The notes beneath the pieces were generated by a model, which was not told where the DNA came from, did no database searches, and saw nothing but the letters and a program-made list of their open reading frames with translations. The position numbers and the translations under genes are program-made. 64,000 nucleotides of DNA from Gammaproteobacteria bacterium (GTDB lineage: Bacteria > Pseudomonadota > Gammaproteobacteria > Pseudomonadales > Azotimanducaceae): contig VYFT01000017.1 in NCBI GenBank assembly GCA_009842245.1, positions 1 to 64,000 on the forward strand, written 5' to 3'. Shown here one piece after another: positions 47,174 to 53,949 of this stretch (position 1 is its first letter; every line of letters starts with the position of its first letter).

Positions 47174-49054
47174 CTGATACAGGTCAGAGACATTCATTTC
47201 AAATACGACGACCAACCTCTCTTCTCAGGTTTGTCTCTAACCGTTCATGCCGGACACAGAGCGTGTATCGTTGGACGCAACGGTGTTGGTAAGACAACAC
47301 TGTTCGAACTTCTCCTCGGTAAGCTGACTCCAGAGGAGGGGGATATCAGTCTTCCAAAAGATTGGCGAGTCGCAACCCTGCGACAAGACGTCGCGCCGAG
47401 CGAACGTTCCGCGCTTGACTTTGTCATGGACGGAGATACTACACTACGAACGCTCGAGCGCAAGATCGCAAGTTTTAACAAAGAAAAGGAAGACCGTGAG
47501 TTAGTTACGTTGTTGAGTTCGTATGAAGATCATGGTGGATACCACTTCGGCCAGCGCGCTGAGTCGATTTTGCAGGGGCTGGGGTTCGAACCACAGGACT
47601 GGCAAAAGCCTCATTGTGAATTTTCGGGAGGATGGCGCATTCGACTGAACCTCGCGCAAACATTGATGGTACCCTCCGAGTTTCTGTTGCTAGATGAACC
47701 TACTAATCACTTGGATTTAGAAGCCGTCTCATGGTTTTATCGTTGGCTACTCAAATACACAGGTACGGTGATCATGATAGCACACGATCGCGAGTTTTTA
47801 GATCGTGTAGCAACCGAAGTCATACATATAGATCAAGGTGTCGCACGCAGTTACAAAGGCGGATATACTCAGTTTGAACGACAACGTGCAGCACTCTTAC
47901 TCGAACAGGAGACGATTCGCGGAAGGCAAGAGAAAGAACGCGTCCGAATTCAGAAATTTATTGATCGTTTTCGTGCAAAGGCAAGTAAAGCTAAGCAGGT
48001 TCAAAGTCGGATCAAATTACTCGAAAAAATGACCTACACTGCGGTTCTACGAGATGAAACACCCTATAGATTTGCCTTTCCCTCGCCTGCTCGGTTTGAC
48101 CAACCGATGGCGAGCTTTCAAGCTTGTACATTAGGGTATGGAGAGCATACAGTTATCAGTGATTTCACGCAAAGAATCTATCCCAAAGATCGCATCGGAA
48201 TTCTCGGTGTGAACGGAGCGGGTAAAACAACACTGTTACGATCTCTAGCGCGCGAAATCAATCCTATGAGTGGTCAGCTGGAATTGAGTGAGCATACGAC
48301 CGTAGGCTACTTCGCGCAACATCAATTAGAGGTACTCGATCGCAAAATTTCTGCATTTGAGCATATCGACCATTGTGGAGATATGTCTGAACAGTCGATT
48401 CGAAATTTTTTAGGATCGTGGGGTTTTTCGAGATCGAGTATATTTCGACCTATTTCCCAGTTGAGCGGTGGCGAAAAAGCTCGCTTGGTCTTGGCTAAGC
48501 TCGCGCTCCAAAAACCAGCACTGCTAGTGCTGGATGAACCCACAAACCATTTAGACGTAGAAATGCGTATTGCCTTGGCGAGTGCATTGGACACGTTTGG
48601 TGGGGCGATCATTGTCGTTGCCCATGATCAACATCTGTTACGACAGTGTGTTAATGAGTTTTGGCTAATTCGTAACGGAAAAATATCTACATATGCAGGC
48701 GACCTCGACGACTATGAAGCGATGGTCGGTGTCGGAGAGGAGGTGCGGCAGCGTAAAGAAAGTCATTCCCCTAGAGTGAAACGGCAGCTCCGCGCACTTC
48801 AACGCAAGCAGCGGAGTGCTCTGGTGAGAGAACTTCATCGTATTGAACGATCTTTGGAACGCGCTAGTGAAGAAGAAAAGTCTTTGACAGCGCGTTTAGC
48901 GGATCCACAAACGTTGCAACACTTAGATCGCAGTGAATTGAACGGTCTTCTCGCCCGTCACAGCGAGCTCACGCAAATGGTCGGTCGTTTAGAAGCTGAG
49001 TGGTTCGCGATTACAGAGAGGCTAGACCGGAGTGTTGATGATAGTATTCAGTGA
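47174..49054 (+). CDS. yheS: ABC-F family ATPase, YheS-like, with non-canonical start
   Basis: Cytoplasmic tandem ATPase acting on the ribosome. Domain 1: Walker A GRNGVGKTT, signature FSGGWRIRLNLA, Walker B LLLDEPTNHLD. Linker with FIDRFRAKASKAKQVQSR. Domain 2: GVNGAGKTT, LSGGEKARLVLA, LVLDEPTNHLD. C-terminal coiled coil from about 540. The first ATG/GTG/TTG in frame (TTG 47231) would remove the first strand with the A-loop tyrosine (DIHFKYDDQPLF). Family homology begins at the CTG at 47174 (LIQVRDIHF), giving 626 residues; between the upstream TGA (47120) and 47231 there is no canonical start. Confidence 0.85.
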   Translation: MIQVRDIHFKYDDQPLFSGLSLTVHAGHRACIVGRNGVGKTTLFELLLGKLTPEEGDISLPKDWRVATLRQDVAPSERSALDFVMDGDTTLRTLERKIASFNKEKEDRELVTLLSSYEDHGGYHFGQRAESILQGLGFEPQDWQKPHCEFSGGWRIRLNLAQTLMVPSEFLLLDEPTNHLDLEAVSWFYRWLLKYTGTVIMIAHDREFLDRVATEVIHIDQGVARSYKGGYTQFERQRAALLLEQETIRGRQEKERVRIQKFIDRFRAKASKAKQVQSRIKLLEKMTYTAVLRDETPYRFAFPSPARFDQPMASFQACTLGYGEHTVISDFTQRIYPKDRIGILGVNGAGKTTLLRSLAREINPMSGQLELSEHTTVGYFAQHQLEVLDRKISAFEHIDHCGDMSEQSIRNFLGSWGFSRSSIFRPISQLSGGEKARLVLAKLALQKPALLVLDEPTNHLDVEMRIALASALDTFGGAIIVVAHDQHLLRQCVNEFWLIRNGKISTYAGDLDDYEAMVGVGEEVRQRKESHSPRVKRQLRALQRKQRSALVRELHRIERSLERASEEEKSLTARLADPQTLQHLDRSELNGLLARHSELTQMVGRLEAEWFAITERLDRSVDDSIQ

Positions 49055-49230
49055 GTCGTTCCATTGTCGGCATCGCAAAAGAATCACCTGTTCGTACCGG
49101 AGCTATATTGTTCACCTCCGTAGCAGGACGAGTGTGTCGTTGAGACGTAATCCTTCATAGTTAGAACAGAAGTCGAAGCGGTTTTACCGAACATTCAGCA
49201 TTCACGACTAAGCAATGTTTGCTACTACAA

Positions 49231-50175
49231 TCAATCCAAGAGAGAGCGAACACTGAACTGATCTTTATTTAATGTGACACGTTTCTCTTGATTGTCACGC
49301 TTAATCAAAATAGTGACTTTGTCGTCGCCAACCTGATTGAGACGGAGCACTTGCGAAGTAGTCTTTATTGTTTGGTTGTTAACTTTCAACAAAATGTCGC
49401 CAGGTTGAATGTCCTCAATTTCGTCTGCTGCTAGTACTAACACTCCGTTCTCTACTTCGAAGTAGCGACCGAAATCCTCATCTATCTCCATGACATAAAT
49501 CATGTTCCTGAATTTTCGGGATTCCACAGCAAACGCGTTGATTCGACTAGTCAGGTCATTCAGATTGCGCAGAATTGTACTGCGTGCGATTGAGTCATTT
49601 TCTTCAAACGCGATCGACGATCGACGGGCGGTAGCTACACTTAATGTAACCTCTTGGCCTTCGCGCAATACTGTGATTTGAATCGTAGAGTCTGGTGGGT
49701 TTGAATTAATCAATTCTATGGTCGATGCGATCGGATTATCTTGCTGAAAAACGTCAACTCCGTTTACGTTCGAGATCACATCACCGGCCTCAAAGCGTGC
49801 GACATCTGCAGGCGAACTCTCTACTACCCTAGTGATTGGAACTCCATTTTCTGTTGCTCGGTCCAGATACACACCGATAAAACCTTTTGTTTCGTCATCC
49901 TGAGTCATCGAAAAATTAGATAACGCATCTTGAATGTATCTAGACTGTCTTGACGGAAGTTCTTGGATTAGTGCATCAACAAGGTTCTGTGTTCTTTCGA
50001 GTTGCTCTTCTAATTCTTGCAATCGATCGGCTACTTCGTCCAAGCGATTATCTTGGTCCCGCTGATTCTGAAGTGTAACGGTGCTTGTTGTTGCAGATCC
50101 GTCGTGTTCTTGCCCAACTAGGTTCACGCCCAAAAGGACGACAAAAACAAATAACGTAGTGATTGTTTGTCTCAT
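49231..50175 (-). CDS. Exported double-PDZ protein (array copy C)
   Basis: 314 residues: signal peptide about 1-21, a coiled coil about 40-75 (DEVADRLQELEEQLERTQ), a PDZ domain about 98-185 (KGFIGVYLDRAT, then SSPADVARFEAGDVISNVNG), and a second PDZ-like domain about 225-305 (VLVLAADEIEDIQPGDILLK). No protease triad. It shares MEIDEDFGRYFEVENGVLVL and the ending LNKDQFSVRSLLD with the array's other members, so they are tandem paralogues. Periplasmic binding or sensor role inferred. Last gene of the minus-strand sigma-factor cluster, 320 bases after copy B. Confidence 0.82.
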   Translation of the reverse strand: MRQTITTLFVFVVLLGVNLVGQEHDGSATTSTVTLQNQRDQDNRLDEVADRLQELEEQLERTQNLVDALIQELPSRQSRYIQDALSNFSMTQDDETKGFIGVYLDRATENGVPITRVVESSPADVARFEAGDVISNVNGVDVFQQDNPIASTIELINSNPPDSTIQITVLREGQEVTLSVATARRSSIAFEENDSIARSTILRNLNDLTSRINAFAVESRKFRNMIYVMEIDEDFGRYFEVENGVLVLAADEIEDIQPGDILLKVNNQTIKTTSQVLRLNQVGDDKVTILIKRDNQEKRVTLNKDQFSVRSLLD

Positions 50176-50245
50176 GATTGTTGTCTCTTGTAATTGTTAA
50201 TTAAAGAGGGGTAAGTACCCGAGATTCGACCTAGATTGTCGACTA

Positions 50246-50330
50246 AACTAGTCCTTATCGTGCGCGAAGTTCCTCTCGCGTTTCTTTCGTTTGAAAAGAA
50301 TTTCGGCTCTGTCCTCAGCATCTCATATGT
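50246..50330 (-). pseudogene. Decayed fragment of a fourth PDZ gene (C-terminal end)
   Basis: This stretch aligns without gaps to the 3' end of copy A (51523-51607). By hand, about 53 of the first 78 bases agree, including TTTCGTTTGAA at 50285-50295. On the minus strand the matching frame still reads AEILFKRKKRER then HDKD and a TAG where copy A has the glutamine of DKDQFSL. A further in-frame TGA lies upstream, and the rest of the gene is not recognisable. It sits in the 320-base gap between copies B and C (50176-50495), which otherwise holds nothing I can identify. Confidence 0.7.
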
Positions 50331-50495
50331 TGCTGATTTAATATGACAATTGACACACTGGTTTGACATCGACATTGAGCAGATTGTTCCCAATTCAAAT
50401 GCCTACCACATCTATTTCTAAGAGAACTAGGATTCCAAGTTCTATATTGGCGTAAAGCTAGAAATTTTGAATTATTGCCAATGGAAGAATATTGT

Positions 50496-51449
50496 CTAGT
50501 GAGTCATCTGCTCTTCCGCATTTCGAAAAATGACAGATGATCTTTCTACTTCTAGCTCTACTCTTTTTCCCTTACGTTTCACAACTGTTGTGATCACATC
50601 GTTGTCAGAACGTTTGAGTGCTTTAGTAACGTGATCGATAGCCCGAATGGAAGTGTCTTCGACTTCTACCAAAACATCACCAGCTTTAAAACCGTGATCC
50701 TGGGGTGCCTGTAGTACTAATACACCAAATTCAACGTCGAAGTACTGTCCCATTTCTTCTTCGATTTCCATTAAAAAGACCGACGGAGGGGGTTCATATT
50801 GAAGTACGACATTTCCCTGTCCGTCGTTCATCCAGGTGAATGCGGGCGTTCCGAAAGTGGTACTCTTTACGGTGATAGCTTTAAGAGCTTCATCGTTGTT
50901 GTTAATTTCGACATCGACCTCCGAACCCTCTCGATTCACCGTCAACACAAGTGGAGGGAATCCTTTGATCACTTTAGCATAGGGGAAGAGATAGTACTGC
51001 ACCGTTTGTAAAGGATCATCTGTCGAATCGACAGCGAGTTCTCGGTTTATATCAGTAATCACGTCGTTGGGTTTTAGATCAGTGACGTGAAATCTCCCTT
51101 CCGGGTCTATGGATTTGATAAGCACCTGATTCTCAGGAGTGAGTTCCAGTGACACATCAAGTTCACTTGTCGAGAAATTTGCGTACGTCTTAGAGAGGTC
51201 TTTTATCGTTGTCCTAAAAAATTCTTCTAGTGGTGTAACGATATCTTCCACATTGATGGCTTGTGCAATGTCAGCGAGCGTACTCTCTGCTAACACCCAA
51301 GATTCCAGTTCTGCAAATGTATCTAGATGACGATTTAGTAGTTCTTCCGCGTCAAGCGTTTCGTCCTCATCGTCAGAGCCAGTCGGACCTTGGGCAATTA
51401 GCGAGAGTGTAATCGCCATCATGGTTGAAACCAACAGTACTTTAAGCAC
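50496..51449 (-). CDS. Exported double-PDZ protein (array copy B, divergent)
   Basis: 317 residues with signal peptide about 1-20, an acidic helical stretch and two PDZ-like regions (about 100-185, degenerate, with DLKPNDVITDINRE; and about 225-305, with HGFKAGDVLVEVED). It keeps the family block LMEIEEEMGQYFDVEFGVLVL but lacks the GVYL start of the first PDZ and the DKDQFS ending of copies A and C, so it is the most divergent member. GTG start. It follows copy A by 48 bases and is presumably in the same transcript. Confidence 0.78.
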   Translation of the reverse strand: MLKVLLVSTMMAITLSLIAQGPTGSDDEDETLDAEELLNRHLDTFAELESWVLAESTLADIAQAINVEDIVTPLEEFFRTTIKDLSKTYANFSTSELDVSLELTPENQVLIKSIDPEGRFHVTDLKPNDVITDINRELAVDSTDDPLQTVQYYLFPYAKVIKGFPPLVLTVNREGSEVDVEINNNDEALKAITVKSTTFGTPAFTWMNDGQGNVVLQYEPPPSVFLMEIEEEMGQYFDVEFGVLVLQAPQDHGFKAGDVLVEVEDTSIRAIDHVTKALKRSDNDVITTVVKRKGKRVELEVERSSVIFRNAEEQMTH

Positions 51450-51497
51450 TCTTCACCCGTGTTCGTCTTGTGTGCGTATACCAGATATGAACCGTAT

Positions 51498-52508
51498 TTA
51501 CTGCAAGATCGCGTTCAAGCTAAACTGATCTTTATCTAGCGTAATACGTTTCTCTCGTTTGTTTCGTTTGAACAGAATCTCAACCTCGTCGTCGGCATCG
51601 CGTTTATGTCGTAACGCGTGCGACAATGAGCGTACAGGTCGCTCGTCAATTTCCAGCAGAATGTCCCCTGGTTGAAGACCTTCGATATCGTCTGCTTTTA
51701 GAACCAATACGCCATACTCTACATCGAAATATTGGCCAAAGTCCTCTTCAATTTCCATAACGAAAATGGCTTTGTCGGTCCGCTCTGGAATTGCATACTC
51801 ATAGACCTGTTGTTGCCACGCCCTAGGACCATAAATTATAGGGTTAGATCCTATCATCGCTAAATTCTGGTGGGTTTGTGCATCAAGTGCTCTCAATGTC
51901 ATTCGATCAATGGTCTCTATTTCATAGTCTATGTGTTCGTCGTCGCGTCGAATCTTGAAGTGCACGACGGAGCCTGATCCTTTGTCGTTAATAATCGCGG
52001 CTGTAGTTTCATAGGGAGTATCTACCGCCAAAACGTCAACATCATCTACCTCTACAATGACATCGCCGGATTGCAATCCCGCCAAATCGGCTGGCCCGTC
52101 TTCGGTAACACGCGTGATTAGTACACCACCGTCTTCCTCTGCTTGGAGGTAAATACCAACAACGCCTTCATTCATGAATTCAAGCTGTCGCTGGAGTGAT
52201 TCTGTGTCTAGTAGATACTGACCGGCAAAAGAAGTAAACGGCGACAAGCGTTTCGAATACTCTTCCGATAGATCTATCAACTCGTTCAACAACGGTTTCG
52301 AGAGTTCAGACAACTCTTTGAAATATTCCTGTCGAGCTTCTTGGAGCTCTTCGGCGGCTTCTGCTTCTTTGACTTCAGATTATTTTTTGATTCTCTCTTC
52401 AGTCGTGTCAACTTTCTGTTGCGTTCGCTCATCCTTGTCACTTTGGGCGAAAACATGTCCGCCGACCACAAAAAGGACAATTAACAGGAACAGACTCGGT
52501 GTTTTCAT
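51498..52508 (-). pseudogene. Exported double-PDZ protein (array copy A) interrupted by in-frame TAA
   Basis: Reading from ATG 52508 gives a signal peptide (MKTPSLFLLIVLFVVGGHVF, then AQ) and a charged helix to codon 42, then TAA at codon 43 (52382-52380), and the same frame continues to 51498 for 293 codons with coiled coil (EAAEELQEARQEYFKELSEL), PDZ1 (GVVGIYLQAEEDGG, GPADLAGLQSGDVIVEVD) and PDZ2 (VLVLKADDIEGLQPGDILLE), ending DKDQFSLNAILQ. No frameshift is needed, so this is a single nonsense change. Restart at TTG 52313 would lack export. Either a recent pseudogene, readthrough, or a base-call error in the A-rich AAAAAATAA run. Confidence 0.8.
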
Positions 52509-52529
52509 AATAGAATTCTCCTAATTCAA

Positions 52530-53045
52530 TTAGTTAGAGTGCGCTACTCTTTGGTGTGCAATAGATTGTTGTTGTAAGCGAATAGATCGATAGGTTTCTC
52601 TTAGAGTGGTATGAGTCTCAAGTAACTCTTGCCGACGTGCCGTAGCACTCTGAGGAAGTTTTTCTATTTCTTGATCAATGTCCGTAATACGAAAAACAAT
52701 GGCAGCGAGTGTTGTGGATGATGGCTGCTGAGGGAGCTCAAATTCCGTTGGAAGCACTGACTGACTCATCGCTTCCGTTTCACCGGACTCTTCTACACCT
52801 TCACTCTCCACGACCGCTGATTCCGGTGGAAACTTCGATTGCTGGTCGACTACGACCCAAAGTGTCGCAACAAACAACGAAAGCACGACGCTGCACTGCA
52901 GCAACCTTCGTTTGCGTGTTTTTCTTCTTTGGATCGTATTCTGAACATCCAGCAACAAACCTTTGGGAGGGTTTTGAAGGGGAAGTTGTTGTAACTGCTC
53001 CGAGAAATTTTCGAAAGAATCTATGGACATGAAAGGGTGCTCCAT
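52530..53045 (-). CDS. Single-span membrane protein, candidate anti-sigma factor
   Basis: 171 residues: a cytoplasmic N-terminal part of about 45 residues ending in a very basic stretch (QRRKTRKRRLL), one transmembrane helix about 48-66, then an acidic periplasmic part and a helical C-terminus rich in Gln and Arg. No ZAS zinc motif and no named family. The gene overlaps the 3' end of the sigma-factor gene by 25 bases (10 if ATG 53030 is used), the usual placement of an anti-sigma gene; that role is inference from position and topology. Confidence 0.7.
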   Translation of the reverse strand: MEHPFMSIDSFENFSEQLQQLPLQNPPKGLLLDVQNTIQRRKTRKRRLLQCSVVLSLFVATLWVVVDQQSKFPPESAVVESEGVEESGETEAMSQSVLPTEFELPQQPSSTTLAAIVFRITDIDQEIEKLPQSATARRQELLETHTTLRETYRSIRLQQQSIAHQRVAHSN

Positions 53046-53620
53046 GGGCCTATGAGTTCAGAACGGATCGACTTTCCCTCAGTCTCCTCCACTGAGGTAC
53101 GCGATTCCGTTAAATTCATCTTTTGTGACAATCTTGAAATAATAACTTTTGAATAACTTGTGCTACGTTTGAGTAATTGCCCGATTTCCTTGTGGGTATA
53201 TCCTTCCACGCAGTACATCCAGACCACCAATCGCGTTTTTGGATCCATTTTCTCCAAGGCTTGTTCGATATCTATTGAATTCGATTGATCGATTTCTTCA
53301 AATCCTTCATCGGGTTCGATGTCGATACGTCGTTTGTGCCAAGGTGAGCGAATTCTCAGGTAACATCGATTGATAGCAACAGTGCGAACCCAGCCGACAA
53401 ATCGATCCGGATTCTTGACGGTATGAGCTTTGGAAATTACGTCGACAAAGGTGTCTTGAGTTACGTCCTCAGCTGCATGGCTATCGCCTAGAACTCTGAG
53501 CGCCATCGAATACACGTGGGGCGACAGTTGTTCAAACACGGATGCTTGTGCTTTAGCATCGCCTCGCATGAGCTCGTGTACCGTCTGCTCATCAATTTCC
53601 ACACCGCGAATGCTGGTCAT
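53021..53620 (-). CDS. ECF-type RNA polymerase sigma factor
   Basis: 199-residue sigma-70 family protein with regions 2 and 4 only. Region 2 about 25-92: LRVLGDSHAAEDVTQDTFVDV and the -10 recognition part PDRFVGWVRTVAINRCYLRI. Region 4 about 118-170: ALEKMDPKTRLVVWMYCVEG and helix-turn-helix GYTHKEIGQLLKRSTSYSKV. ATG start. First gene of a minus-strand cluster with a membrane protein and three PDZ genes, probably its regulon or its sensing apparatus. Its own promoter should lie in the 329-base divergent region upstream. Confidence 0.9.
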   Translation of the reverse strand: MTSIRGVEIDEQTVHELMRGDAKAQASVFEQLSPHVYSMALRVLGDSHAAEDVTQDTFVDVISKAHTVKNPDRFVGWVRTVAINRCYLRIRSPWHKRRIDIEPDEGFEEIDQSNSIDIEQALEKMDPKTRLVVWMYCVEGYTHKEIGQLLKRSTSYSKVIISRLSQKMNLTESRTSVEETEGKSIRSELIGPWSTLSCP

Positions 53621-53949
53621 GTTTGTATAGATTCCTGTTCTGAATAAATGGTTACAAGACTTTGATCAATACTCTAACTGTAAGTGTATACGATTGTCAC
53701 CTCACATTTAGTCAATATTGCGATTGGATAGTTCTGTTTCAACCGCACGGGAATCAGGAACCAAATTGTGTAGTCGTATATCTATTTATTGAAAGGTATT
53801 GCAATCTGTATTGTTGTTTACTTCGAACATCTGTTGGCTCGGCGTTGGGCGAGTTGTACGACCTCGGACTTCTCTTAAAATATACGGTTTATTCGATGCT
53901 AATTCAGAGTATCTCTTGACAGTAATGTTGGTGCGCACCGCTAAGCACG
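53621..53949. other. Divergent promoter region between sigma factor and SpoIIE-STAS genes
   Basis: 329 bases, AT-rich. A perfect TTGACA at 53916-53921 faces the phosphatase gene, but the bases at the right spacing (CGCTAA) are a poor -10, and transcription would begin at the start codon. An 85-codon plus-strand frame at 53662-53919 has no homology and I reject it. The sigma gene's promoter is expected here; I cannot single it out. Confidence 0.45.

Noticed and set aside
50172..50393. 73-codon minus-strand frame over the PDZ relic
   Set aside because: The PDZ-like peptide is in a different frame of the same strand; this frame shows no family.
52286..52480. 64-codon minus-strand frame over the start of PDZ copy A
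   Set aside because: It is an out-of-frame reading of the lysine/glutamate-rich helix; the signal peptide lies in the other frame.
53662..53919. 85-codon plus-strand frame between sigma and phosphatase genes
   Set aside because: No homology, unusual composition, and located in a divergent promoter region.
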